A stretch of DNA of 64,000 nt from Toxonevra muliebris (Eukaryota; Arthropoda; Insecta; Diptera; Pallopteridae), in NCBI GenBank assembly GCA_963691655.1, contig OY829326.1, forward strand, positions 117,277,388 through 117,341,387. Reading direction: 5' to 3'. Shown here in pieces: positions 11,130-21,799 of this stretch. Within the stretch, counting starts at the first letter, position 1. Every line of letters starts with the position of its first letter. The notes beneath the pieces were generated by a model. It ran no database searches, had not been told where the DNA came from, and saw nothing but the letters and a program-made list of their open reading frames with translations. The position numbers and the translations under genes are program-made.

Positions 11130-12120
11130 GCAAAATAGTAAAATAATAGAAACAACAAATATTGCACTTACTTAGTTATTAATTTAGTTATTAATATTGT
11201 GTTTTAAATACCGTTTACTTGATAGTTTGGTTTCCCAAATTAACTCCTGTTCCAAATTTGGAGTTTTTTGAGCTTAACTGCCTAATTTTGCAAGGCAGCT
11301 ACAACGTTTTATAAATTGGAAGCGGAGGGGCAAGAAAAACTTAAAAACTAAATAATTTTCATAATCACACATAGTTTATCTAAAACTTCAAATCAATCCA
11401 AATGATAGGCATAGACCCGATTTTCTGACATGAAGTCACATCTTACAAAGATCTATTTTGTCTTGGAGACTCAATAACCATACAAACGTGCAGAATAATC
11501 TTCTGCTGTTGTGCACACGTGCAACTCTTTAGCCTACACTGTTTTAAACTGCGGATGGGAATCCAATTTCCTCCAATAGTCATTGTATAATTGATACAGT
11601 TTCAACTCAGTTTTATGCTTAATGAATGACAGTCTGCGGGCCAGTAAAAATCATTGCGGATTCCTTCCGGGTTAACATATACGCCACATCGTTACTTAGG
11701 ATGCCTATGTGGACAGTTCAATATCAGCGTTACCGCTACTCCCAAGTCGGTTGAAATTTATAATTTTCAAGATGAGCTGAACAGGCTTTAATAGCCACCT
11801 GGCTATCCAGATTAGATGAAACTCTGTGTGCGGCATTAAATTTTATTTAATCAATTACATAAAGGTAATAAGAAAGAGGTAAAAATTCGCCTTTTTTTCT
11901 AACTACCTATTTTTTCTACCTCTCCCTTTCAGACAGGTTATATTTTAAATTTGAACACAGACATGCCGTTATTAAATTTGAATTCGTAGTTTTGTCACTC
12001 GTGGCACGATCGTCAGCCATATTTTGTTTTCAGATATACATTTTTATTTACTAATCATTAATCATGTGTTATTTTGATATACTTCATCGGTTCTTTGTTT
12101 CTCTTCCACAATATCGTTTA
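11130..12120. other. Intron 5' segment without recognised features
   Basis: AT-rich DNA after the splice donor. No open frame resembling a protein and no clear inverted-repeat element was seen. Confidence 0.4.
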
Positions 12121-12124
12121 ACCA

Positions 12125-12760
12125 AAAAAAAAAAAAAAAGAAGAGAGAAATCGTTGTTAAGTACTCATAAACGTGCAATTGCACTTAAATAAGAGAGTAT
12201 TGGTTGAAAAGAAAGAGATTAAGAGCACAAGAAAGTCAGAGAGCAAGTTGTCTTTCTCCAATTTTACACACACCTAGTTCTGTCCGATTTCTCTCACCGA
12301 TTTTCTGTTGTAGAAGAGGGAGGGGAGACGAAAGTGAGCTAGTCAAAGTCGGCTGTACCAACGATTTTACAACGTCATGTTTTCCTTTCACAACTTTTGC
12401 ATCTCTGTTCCACTCATGTAAGTCAGCTCTTAGACGGTGAGATTAATCTCATGCGATTTTTTGCATTCCCTTTTGTAGTTGCATGTAGCTCTTACACAGT
12501 AAGATTAGTTGCATGAAACTTCCGCGAATGTAGTTTTCGTCGCTATAGAAAAATGTTGAACTACGACAATGTAAAAAAAGAAACGGTAAAAAGTTTCATC
12601 GTTTCTCCCCTCTTCCGTTCATTTTTTCAGGTTGCATGAGACAAATCTCACCGTCTAAGAACAGACTAAAACGAATAACAAAGAAGCAATAGAAGCATAA
12701 TATTGGCTGGTCGAAGTCGTTGTGTATAAAAGCTGCCGACAATGGAACAAAAAACAAATA
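12125..12760 (+). repeat. Dispersed repeat T, copy interrupted by a MITE
   Basis: The first part, AAGAGAGAAATCGTTGTT to GAGCAAGTTG (12140-12250), recurs at 49500-49690. The second part, from CCGATTTCTCTCACCGATTT to TATAAAAGCTGCCGA (12280-12745), recurs at 31528-31770. The 31.5-kb copy reads straight through where this one holds the 245-bp element at 12422-12666. The family was not identified, and no coding content was seen. Confidence 0.65.
12422..12666. mobile_element. PIF/Harbinger-like MITE, family 1, copy 1 (245 bp)
   Basis: The ends are GTCAGCTCTTAGACGGTGAG and the inverse of GTCTGTTCTTAGACGGTGAG. They are flanked by TAA on both sides (12419-12421, 12667-12669), the 3-bp TWA duplication typical of PIF/Harbinger. 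The paralogous host repeat at 31.7 kb lacks the element and has a single TAA. It has no coding capacity. A second copy is at 54649-54852. Confidence 0.78.
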
Positions 12761-13788
12761 TGAAAAAATTGGCCAAAATTTGGTTTCAGACTTTCTCTCT
12801 CTCTCTCCTTTTTCTACAGAGTCAAGAATTGAGTAATACGAATTGCTGTGTGTAGAAAAAAATGTATTGATATCCTTGTGAAATAATAATCGATCGTCAT
12901 ATGAACATTTTAGCTGCAAATCTAGGGTGCAGAATAAACAGGAAAATAATTTCACTTCCAGTTGAAGCAGACTGAAATGTTTGCTTTTCAATTGTTTCTT
13001 AGTAGGCATTTTTTCGAAATAAATCAAGTTTCGAATGGAACTGTGAATTAAAACAAAAAGAAAATGTACAAAGTTATTTTTAAGTTAAATGTTTTTAATT
13101 ACTTTCAAGCAAAGCAATGACGAAACTATTATGAACTGGTGTTTTTTCGTCTCCATTCCGTACCTTTGATTTTAATAAAAATAAGTATATGCAACATTTC
13201 GTTTTTTGCATGAACATTTGATCAATAAGGTCAACATTTGATCACTACTGAACAGATTTAATAGTGCAATTTAACTATTTGGGACAGACTTTTGTTAGAC
13301 TTCTCTACATTGCACAAGTGGCACAAAAGATTGCAGCTATTGGTTTTTAAATTTCAATTAATTTTAGTTATTTATATTGGTTACCTTGGTCGTTTATCGA
13401 ATTCTGTATTTATCGTATTTCAGCTGAACGTAAAAAAAAATTAGAAATAAAAACACTGAATCATGAAAAATTATTTATTTTATTACAATTTCCGTTTTTT
13501 GCGAATTGCAATTTGTATTTCGTCATCAAAGCCAGCCATAAGAAATCGCAATTGGAAATTGATAATGAGGAAATTTTTTTCCATTTTGTACCCAGTAGAA
13601 AAGTAATAGTAGCTCAAATTTCAATTCAGGTCTAAAAGTAATTGCCCAGGCTTTTTAAACCAACATTGAGGAGTTTTTCTTATTAATTCAGTACCGAAAG
13701 TAATAAAAATATTCAAGTTTTCTGTGAGTTCATAATAAAATCCATGAGCCTGTGAAATCGATCTAAATTTTCTTCTAATTTTCGTGCT
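12761..13788. other. Intron segment without recognised features
   Basis: AT-rich DNA with a CTCTCTCTCT run at about 12794-12807. No mobile element boundary or coding exon could be supported. Confidence 0.4.
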
Positions 13789-13791
13789 TAA

Positions 13792-14397
13792 TGGTATGAA
13801 CACAACCATAGCAGACGACCTCAGTTTCAACAACAAATACATAGAATTTTATGAACTTGTATGGAGCAAAATTCCTGAGGCTAGCTGCCGCCTCAACGTC
13901 GCTACAATTGGCATCTTTATGGTATAAACAATACCAAAACAGCCGACCTCAACTTCAACAACAAGCAAATAGAAATTTTGAGCTTGTATGGGAAAAATTT
14001 TCTGAGGCTAGCTGCCGCCTCAACGTCGCTACACTAGATTCGAATCAAATTCAACTTTATAATGTTTTATCTTTTGTGAGAGGGGAAACATTGCCAAAAT
14101 TTTCAAAAAAAAAAGCCAAGTGCTGCCAAGTTTTAGTACGAAAACATATGAATTTCTTCCGGGTTTTGCTTGGTTTTTTTTTTATGGTTTTGACGATTTT
14201 GCACAAATAAACGATGTAAACAATTTTAATTTATGTAACAATTGTTTAAATTGCAGAATCTTGAATTAGAAAAAACAATAATAAAAACCAACTGCTTTTA
14301 CATATTTTTGACGCTAGAGGTAGACGCTCTTATTGTGTTTATTCGCTCAGATAAAGTTGGCGGTTAGAGGCAGGCTGCTTTGGTTGTGTTTATATCG
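13792..14397. mobile_element. PIF/Harbinger-like element, family 2, copy 1 (606 bp)
   Basis: Ends TGGTATGAACACAACCATAG and the inverse of CGATATAAACACAACCAAAG, flanked by TAA at 13789-13791 and 14398-14400. The second copy, inverted, is at 40106-40615. This copy carries tandem duplications of its subterminal regions. On the left, about 130 bp with CCTGAGGCTAGCTGCCGCCT is present twice (13792-13920, 13921-14035). On the right, a second diverged AAACACAA end lies near 14335. No transposase was recognised. Confidence 0.75.
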
Positions 14398-14400
14398 TAA

Positions 14401-15754
14401 TACTGCACTGAAATTTCTGCATTGAATGCTTGTGCCTCTGAAAGAAGAAGGAATTGTTTTTAATTTTTTCAGAGCTGATTGATTAAGAGAGAATTTTTTT
14501 GATTTCACCCCTGAATTTATGCATGAATGTATGTATAGACTTCATTTTGATTTTTCCACTGGGTATGCTCGTGTGTATGTATGCCTGTGTGTTATCACTT
14601 TGTTTTATCTTTCCGTTTAACTAACACACAATGAAATTAAAGCTACCAAAATGTTTGGACGAAACTTTTTTTGTTGCCTTTGTGACGTTTGCATATGGCT
14701 AAGAATTTTATTTCTTGGAAGTAATTTACATTTTTTTCGGCTACTAATTAAAGTTTTTTTTGTTAGATTTTGTGTTGTAACTCTGCATACATAAAATAAA
14801 AATTAGTAATAAGCTGGTTTTTTTTTTTATTAATTTAAATGTTTTCCGCTCAGCGTTTTACATATTAAAATTCACATCATTACGATCTGGGCTTGAATCG
14901 ATTAAAACGGCCCCCAATTCGTTAAACTATACTGGTTTATTTTTTATCTTACATCTCCAACAATATTATTTCGATTTATTGATAGCCCGACTGTGATTGT
15001 GAAATTGACTGCATTAAAACGTTTAATGATTTGGCTATAGTTTTTCATTTAATACTATCACCTTTCATTAATTGTAAAGCTATTACTTAATTTCGCGCAC
15101 TGTAATTTTCGATTTTCCTTTTAGTTAAAACTAAATCAATCAAGTTAAGCCCACAGAAACTTGAATGACATTTTCATTGATCGATTATGCCATGAACAAC
15201 GAAATACTTACCGACCGCCCACCTGCTCTATCTATACTACCCTCAATATTACTGCCAGCTATTTTAAATCATATCAAGCACTTATTACTGATTATGTATG
15301 TGTATGTGTGTGTGTGTTAACTTGAGGCAAAATTCAAATTCAATATGCTTTTGCAATTTCATTTCAATTGAATACATGTAAAAAATGTAAAGAACGAAAA
15401 ATCTAAATTCTCCACCTTTAATATGCTTAAATCATGTAATTACAATAGGCAAATTGTCGACAACTTACACATAAATTCTAAAGAATTGTGCAATCGGATT
15501 TACAAATTAATAAAATAATAAAAAAAAAAAAAATAAAAGACAAAGAAAAAATTCATTAAAAGGAAAATGTAAAATTTCGAATGAATAATAATGTGGAACC
15601 AATTTGTTTAACATAATTTTTTTTAGAGTTTTTTCTTATCAGCGAAGCCAATGCAAAATACCGTCATAATATGCTTCATATGTACCTATTGTTTAACCCT
15701 TAGGCGCTTGAACAAAAAGCATAACTGGTGTAGTTTTCTTTAATTTTATTGAAA
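14401..15754. other. Intron segment without recognised features
   Basis: AT-rich DNA with a (TG)n run at about 15295-15318 and A or T tracts. No element boundary or exon was recognised. Confidence 0.4.
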
Positions 15755-15762
15755 CTTAAAAC

Positions 15763-15962
15763 TAGAGTTCGACCAATTTTTTGGCCGAAGCCGAACCGAA
15801 CTTCGGCCAAAGATTTTGGGTTGCAATTATTTTTAACCATAATTTCTGGCTGTAGTGCCAATATTTTTGTGTTCGGCTATTGTTCGGCCAAATTTTGGCC
15901 GAAGTCGAACCGAAGCCGAACACCATATTTATGGCCGAAGCCGAACGTTCGGTCGAACTCTA
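15763..15962. mobile_element. hAT-type MITE (200 bp)
   Basis: Ends TAGAGTTCGACC and GGTCGAACTCTA are flanked by perfect 8-bp duplications CTTAAAAC (15755-15762, 15963-15970). The tip TAGAG and the 8-bp duplication fit hAT. Subterminal GGCCGAAGCCGAAC motifs recur in both halves in the same and inverted sense. There is no coding capacity. A perfect target duplication suggests a fairly recent insertion. Confidence 0.85.
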
Positions 15963-15970
15963 CTTAAAAC

Positions 15971-16309
15971 AGAGCTACGACTTGGTTAAAGAGTCGCTAA
16001 CAAAACTTACAAAAGAAATTATTCAGAAAAGTTTCTAGGTCTTCGGCGAATCAACATCTGTTCCCTAATTTACTTCATTTACCAAAAAAGATTTTCTCGA
16101 AACTTGTGGAAGTGTATTTTGGCCTCAGCCCTTGTCTACGTTAAAAATAGTTATGTTTTGTTGGACCTATGACCTTTGTAAAATTGCAGGTAACAATTAA
16201 CTAGGAAAGGTTTCAGTAGATATACACATTGGCTCCAATCTATTCCGCCAGCTCGGCTGGGTTTATCCGAAATCGATTGTTGAGGAGTTGGGAACGAAAC
16301 TATTACTCA
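15971..16309. other. Spacer between hAT MITE and DD37E relic
   Basis: No supported feature. Moderately AT-rich. Confidence 0.4.
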
Positions 16310-16311
16310 TA

Positions 16312-17462
16312 AGGAGTGAGATCGAAAAAACCTTAACATACATATATAAAATTCAATAATTTTTAAACGGTTGATCTTAGAGTTTTGATTTTTTTATTTA
16401 ATTGATAATATTCTACAAATTACACAAAAATATAACTTTTATAGTTCTAACCACTATTTATGAACTCGTGGACCTTTCTTGGTAAGCCTTCCATTAAAGA
16501 TTTGATAGTGGTTTCAGACACCTTTTTGGAACAGTTTGTCCATCTCCTTTTAAAATCTTCGATATTTTGGGACACCTTCTTTGTGCTCTTTAAGTTTCTT
16601 TTCACAAGAGCCCAATATCTCTCCACTAGTCTTAGCTCTTGATACAAAAACTATGTTATTACTTTGGTACCACTCCAGAGCTTTCTTGCCGTAGTGACAT
16701 GATGCCAAATTGGGCCAAAAATATGTGGACACATTGTGCTCTCTTATGAAAGGAAGAAGTTTTTTTTCAAACATTCTTTGATGTATATTTCGGTATTTAT
16801 AGAGCCCACTGTAACAAATTGCTTCTTTTGCCGCAACTGCATATAGCTTGCTATACCAGGAATTTTTCAGGAAATTTTGTCTGCTTTTGGATTCTAAATT
16901 TTTCTTCGACATTTCCTCAAGCATCAGCAATAAAAAATTTTGACCCGAAAGCTGCGTAAAATCTGCCAGTACATACATTTCGTCGTCCATTATACAACAT
17001 GAATATTTTTGTATGAAATTCGATTTTAATTTCCGAACTCTACTTTTGGCGTCTAAATTTATTGCAGCATTCCTGTCTGGTACTTTTTGGACTTTGTATG
17101 TTTTGAAACCTGCATTGGCTTGAACTTTTCGCACCAAATAGTCAGAGCACTGGGCTAACCGGGCAGCTTTTCTACCAGATGTCTTTGGAGATCTTTTCAA
17201 TATGCTTTCTATTTTCTTGGCTCTCCCAATATCATGTGGTCCTTGTTTTCTTCCCGAACCAGGTTTCCTATCTATGGTCGAATTCTCCTGAAACTGTTTA
17301 ATAACATTGGAAACAGTTTGACGCAGACCTTCAATTCTTTGGCCAATTTGGATTTTTTTTTTAAATTTTTATAATGTTAAGACGTACTTCTTTTTCTTCA
17401 CTCATTTTGATCAAACTCACAATAAATCAACATGTTTGTCATTAAAAATAACAACTGACATG
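16312..17462 (-). pseudogene. Tc1/mariner DD37E-type transposon relic 1
   Basis: The left end AGGAGTGAGATCGA follows TA (16310-16311). The transposase starts at the ATG near 17403 on the minus strand. It reads a degraded helix-turn-helix region, SGRKAARL and KTYKVQKVPDRN, then the first catalytic Asp in CIMDDEMYV, the second block FWPNLASCHYG (Asp changed to Asn) and the third block RLVERYWALVKRN. About 25-30 bp just before the third block are missing, so NNIVFV runs out of frame into it. The right inverted repeat is absent: similarity to copy 2 stops at 17462, where repeat R begins. The related relic at 43.4 kb keeps the missing PPNCPE motif, which places the family as DD37E. It cannot make an active transposase. 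Confidence 0.85.
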
Positions 17463-18500
17463 TGAAAGAGAGAGAGAGAGAGAGAAGACATGAGTAACGG
17501 CATCTCTCGGCATTATCTAATGAATTATCTGTATCACGGATGCCAACTAATTTTTTCTTTCTCCTCGGGGAAATTCCCCGGTTTTCGATCAAATTCCCCG
17601 CATCGGTATATTTTCATATTATAACAGCGCGCCACGCACTTTTTATATAAACATTTTACAAAAACGAAAAATACCTTGAAATTGATCTCGGTCCAAAACT
17701 TAACCAATTTTTATAGGATTCGTACATTAATAGAACTGTACTTTCTGAATCCGGAATTCTTATGACACATGGGAGATTTCATTTCAAGGGAACCCACTCT
17801 TAAAATCGATCGGGCTCAAACCTGCACAAAGTTTATTCATATTTGGTAGTAGTTACCACATCAAATTTGAACGAGATAAGGTGTGTCGAGTTACTAGACG
17901 TTCATTTTAATAGATAAACAAGTCTCAGCCCACTTTTGGACATCAAAGGAAAAGACATGGGCTTTTTTTTTACTCAAATAAAAAATGGCAGGTATTAAGA
18001 GTTATTAATCAGGAGGTGCTGGGCGAATACATAGCTAAGCCTAAAGGAAGTCAAAGCACTGCGCGACTGTTTTAGCCTGACTGATACTCGACGCTATAAT
18101 TATCTATATCTACGAAATCACTCCGAGTTTCTCTCCGAAATTTTTACAAAATACCTACTTTCGAAATATAAAACTTTCAAATAGCACATTTTTTTAAAAA
18201 TCGATTTCTCCAAACTAATAAAGTGCAGGGCCACTTAAGAAAATATGAAGATTTTAAGACCCAAAAAGTGAAATAAGGCATAAGTTAAACGTTTTACATT
18301 ACATAAAATTTGGCAAAAAGAAAGCTGAACGACTTGAAATTCCCCGCAAAAAAAAGCTCATACTCCGATTCCTCGCTTTAAGTCAAATTCCGCGAATGCT
18401 GGCGTCGCTGATCTGCATACACACATAACAAAACAAACAGCAACGGGTATTTTAGGTCTCTTTTGATATTTGTTTTTTCATAAAGAGATTTCTTCCGCAA
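17463..18500 (-). repeat. Dispersed repeat R, interrupted by a hAT element
   Basis: 17463-17534 and 18411-18500, read on the minus strand, match 49040-49190 and 47750-47890. Shared blocks include CTTTATGAAAAAACAAATAT, TGTATGCAGATAATTC and GAGAGATGCCGTTACTC. This copy is split by the element at 17535-18410. It starts with an (AG)n run at 17466-17485. The family is not identified. Confidence 0.65.
17535..18410. mobile_element. hAT-like non-autonomous element (876 bp)
   Basis: Ends CACGGATGCCAACTAA and the inverse of CAGCGACGCCAGCATT resemble hAT tips. They are flanked by ATCTGTAT (17527-17534) and ATCTGCAT (18411-18418), an 8-bp duplication with one change. Repeat R is continuous across the insertion site when the element is removed. 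AAATTCCCCG motifs recur near both ends. No transposase was seen. Confidence 0.7.
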
Positions 18501-18539
18501 AAAAATAGCTCCGGTTAACTTACCGACTAGTGTAAATAT

Positions 18540-18745
18540 ATTCCACAACCGTTTTTGATGTAAAAATTATGTGTTGCATACTTTTAGGCTTAAAGTAATA
18601 TATGTAATCAATCACACACTTATAAACTACTCACACATACTATGAAACCTCACACGACACCGACGTGACATTTGATTTTTATTTCTATCAATTCACTCTA
18701 CTATAAATTTTCCTTCAGTCCCGAGTAAAGATGTTATCACATAAA
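18540..18745 (-). repeat. Dispersed repeat Y, copy 1
   Basis: About 200 bp including GTGTTGCATACTTTTAGGCTTAA and TTTCTATCAATTCACTCTA occurs again in the opposite orientation at 25085-25280, with roughly three quarters identity by eye. The identity of the family is unknown. Confidence 0.6.
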
Positions 18746-19482
18746 AAATCCTACGGTAAAGACTAGATAAATATTTATAATAATATAATAACCACAACAA
18801 AATTTTAAGTCATTCGTTTCAGTGGTTGTCGAGATATTTTGGTCAACGATTTGAAAAACATGGTTTCGAGAAAAACGCGTTTTAAAGTTGAGCAATAATT
18901 TGATCTATCTGCCTGATACGGCTGCTCGGTGGCGACAAGCATCCGTTATTTCTTCGAATTCGTAATTAAAATTTTCATCAGACATTCTTAAGACCTCAAG
19001 CTTCAAGAAAATACGAAAATTTAAAAATCGATTCTAAGTACATATATATTCCCCCTTAAGTCAATACAACGTCTGGATACAAAATTTAAAATAATACGCC
19101 CGCTGCCACGCCTTTTTTCCATACAACTAAAAGTATCAAAAATAGAAGGAATCGGCGCAGAGTTACAAATTTTTGTACTGGAGCCGCTTATGTCAATACA
19201 ACGTCTAGGGGCAAAAGTAAAAAAAAAATCCACCCACAGCCACGCCCATCTCTTATCACCAAGAATCACTGTAAAAATTTATATTATGGGGTGTTGTTGT
19301 GAAAGTCCTTCTCCCTTCCCTTCATATTTAATCCCCCACTTTACTTCTCCCCCATCAAAAATAAAATGTCACTTTTTTTTAATGATTTTTGCTAATAGTG
19401 AATAATTGAAGTAGTGGATTTTTTATTGAAAAGGCATTTGTTGAAGGAGTTAGTTTTTGATCGGTTTTTCGGTCGGAGAGTA
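18746..19482. other. Intron segment without firm features
   Basis: The phrase TCAATACAACGTCT occurs twice about 130 bp apart (19060-19073, 19193-19206), each followed by a block including CACGCC, so a diverged tandem duplication of about 130 bp is likely at 19020-19260. No coding exon was recognised. Confidence 0.4.
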
Positions 19483-19484
19483 TA

Positions 19485-20764
19485 CAGGGTGACAATTGTA
19501 AAGTGACGCAAGTTTAATACTCTGCAGCAAGCTTTGCCATTTACCGTTACTTTAATTTAAAAAGCAAATTCATTCATCATTGGCTTTGCTTTTAATTTCA
19601 TTTGAATTTTTGTTATTACATTTTGAAATTTCCATAAAAATGGACAAGGAAAATATTCGTCGTGAAATTATGAAATTTCATTTGGCAAATTATAGTAGCC
19701 GTCAAATTGCAAAGGCTTTAAAATTGTCAAGTCGTACGGTAGACCGAGCTATTATTCGATATAATGAAACTGGGGGTTTTGGAGATAGAGACTGGGGAAA
19801 ATTTTCAACAGTTGCCACTACTGGTTTAACAGAAAAAACGAATCAAGCGAAATCCAAGGCGCTCAATGAGAAAAATCGCTAAGGAAGTGGGAGTAAACCG
19901 TGAAACAGTGCGAATCATTGCAAAATCAAAGCTTAATCTTAAGCCGTACAAGCTCCGAAAAGCTCAAGATCTGACACAAAAAAAGAAAGATTTGCGACTG
20001 CAAAGATGCAAGGCGTTGCTACGCTCGTCCGTGTTAAAAAATGTTGAAAATATCTTGTTTACAGATGAAAAAATTTTCACGGTTGAACAACATTTCAATG
20101 CGCAAAATGACCGAATGTGGCTAACATCATCATCGCAACAAAATAGGACTGTTGGCCGAGTTCAAAAGCCAGCTTCCGTTATGGTATGGGCTGGAGTTTC
20201 CGCTCATGCCAGAACCCCTCTAATATTCGTTGAAGAGGGTGTTAAAATTGACCAGGTTGTTTATCGGAGCATTTTAAATGAACATGTTCTTCCCTGGGCC
20301 CAAGATACATTTGGAAATGAAAACTGGACTTTCCAGCAAGATTCTGCACCTTCCCACATGGCAAAATTAACGCAAACATGGATAAAAGACAATTTTTCTG
20401 GATTCATAACATCTCAAGAATGGCCACCATACTCCCCAGACTTGAATCCAATGAACTACTCTATTTGGAGTATTTTAGAGAGTAAGGCTTGTGCATCTCA
20501 ACACCACAGTCTGGAGTCGCTGACAAATTCATTAGAGAAATCCAGGACTGAAATTCATCAGGAAGTCCTGCGGCGAACAGTCCTACGATTTCCGGATCGA
20601 TTGAAGGCATGTGTGCAGGCTAAAGGAGGTTATATTGAATGAGGTTGGGTTCAAATGAATGCTTATATATTCAGCAATGTTAACACTTAATTGTACTTAA
20701 TGGAAGTACGTTCTTTTAAAAATAACTGCTGAAATGTGTGCGTCACTTTACGATTGTCACCCTG
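19485..20764 (+). mobile_element. maT-type mariner (DD37D), copy A (1280 bp)
   Basis: Complete element with 26-bp inverted ends CAGGGTGACAATTGTAAAGT..., one mismatch between the ends, and TA duplications at 19483-19484 and 20765-20766. It is about 98% identical by eye to copy B at 27034-28321. The 8-bp length difference is explained by the deletion in its transposase gene. Confidence 0.93.
19640..20642 (+). pseudogene. maT transposase pseudogene, copy A
   Basis: Cut-and-paste transposase with an N-terminal helix-turn-helix (SSRQIAKALKLSSRTVDRAI) and second HTH (RKIAKEVGVNRETVRII), then the catalytic domain. Catalytic residues are Asp in LFTDEK, Asp in QQDSAPSH, and the third in SPDLNPM-x-YSIW. 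The spacing of 37 residues between the second and third marks the maT (DD37D) group. Two lesions were seen. An 8-bp deletion near 19838 shifts the frame, compared with copy B, which reads IRKRIKRNPRRS there. The third catalytic Asp is Asn (AAC instead of GAC). The normal length would be 336 aa. Both lesions are inactivating. Confidence 0.93.
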
Positions 20765-20766
20765 TA

Positions 20767-21430
20767 CATGAATGGATCTTTATGTGCTAAAATTCTGGCA
20801 CAATTTTAAGAGTGGTGTAGTCGATATTGTCGATAATCTCTAGTCCGGGCTTCCTGTACTTCTACAGATAACATTCTTACTGATAAAGATGATCTAGCTA
20901 AGATAAAAATAATTTTATGGACTGTAACCTGCATATAAAACCAGCCACAGAGATCGACTTTGTACATTTTTTCCTACATGTTTCATCCTTTAATTTCTGA
21001 TATTAGCGAAGTTTGTAGCACGTCAGGATTCAGCTCTACAATTTTCCAAAAATGGGCTACAACCTCTTTTTTTCGAAAACCGCGAAAAATTCATTATCAT
21101 GTTTGGCACGAAAAATTCATTCGGAAACACTAGGAGCGCACAAGAAAAGTTGAAATTTGGAGGGTAGTGTAATTTTTTAAAATATGATTTGCTAGTAAAA
21201 ATAAGAAAAATAATAAAGATTGAAGATCTTGAAAAAAATGATTTTTGTCTACTTTGCCATCGTGATCTGTTTCTGATACTCGATCCATTTCCGTTTCCGA
21301 ATTTGCGTTCTTCACGTTCGACAGATGTTTTCCATGTTCTATGGGGTCTGCCACTCCTCGTAAAAACGCCGTCTTTACGTGGTTACCTAGTGATCCAGAA
21401 GTTGATATTTTATAAATACCTAGAAACTCT
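20767..21430. other. Segment with a possible minus-strand coding remnant
   Basis: On the minus strand 21390 to about 21240 reads GSLGNHVKTAFLRGVADPI and then a charged stretch without a stop. It looks like protein rather than noise, perhaps a retroelement gag piece, but I cannot identify it. The rest is AT-rich with no supported feature. Confidence 0.3.
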
Positions 21431-21433
21431 TGT

Positions 21434-21747
21434 GGTCGCCGTAGCCTAGTGGTTAGTGTGTTAGACTGCTACGCAGAGCTGCCCGGGCTCTTATCTCGGC
21501 GCGCTCAAAAATCCAAAAATAGAAAATACAAATTTTTCTACACGGCACCACCTCTTGGCTGACAATGGCAAACGTCCAAGAGTAAAAAATGCCGATGAAA
21601 AGCTTTTCACTTCGCCGTTCGGATTCGGCACAAGACTGTAGGTCCTTCCACTCGTGTATAAATATAACGCACACATCATGAATGGGTGCGAAAAGCTCGG
21701 TTTTGACCCTTCCAGAGGCTGTTGTGCCATAATAGTAGTAGTAGTAG
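21434..21747 (+). repeat. tRNA-derived SINE, copy 1 (most complete)
   Basis: It begins with a tRNA-like head: GCCGTAGCCTAGTGGTTAG carries an A box, and a degenerate B box follows near 21485-21500. A conserved unrelated body follows (GAAAAGCTTTTCACTTCGCC, GGATTCGGCACAAGACTGTA, GTATAAATATAACGCACACA) and it ends in (AGT)n. Two further partial copies are at 46391-46573 and 57395-57530 on the minus strand. Pol III promoter boxes, a conserved body and a simple-repeat tail are the defining features of a SINE. There is no coding capacity. Confidence 0.8.
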
Positions 21748-21799
21748 CAACTATTTCCAGGTACTGCAGATATGAAAAATTTATTTTTTATGCTGCTGC

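Noticed and set aside
12596..13027. 143-residue minus-strand frame
   Set aside because: Composition follows the AT-rich background; it crosses a MITE end, has no motif and no homologue known to me.
13851..14210. 119-residue plus-strand frame
   Set aside because: It lies entirely inside the PIF-like element and is created by its tandem subterminal duplication.
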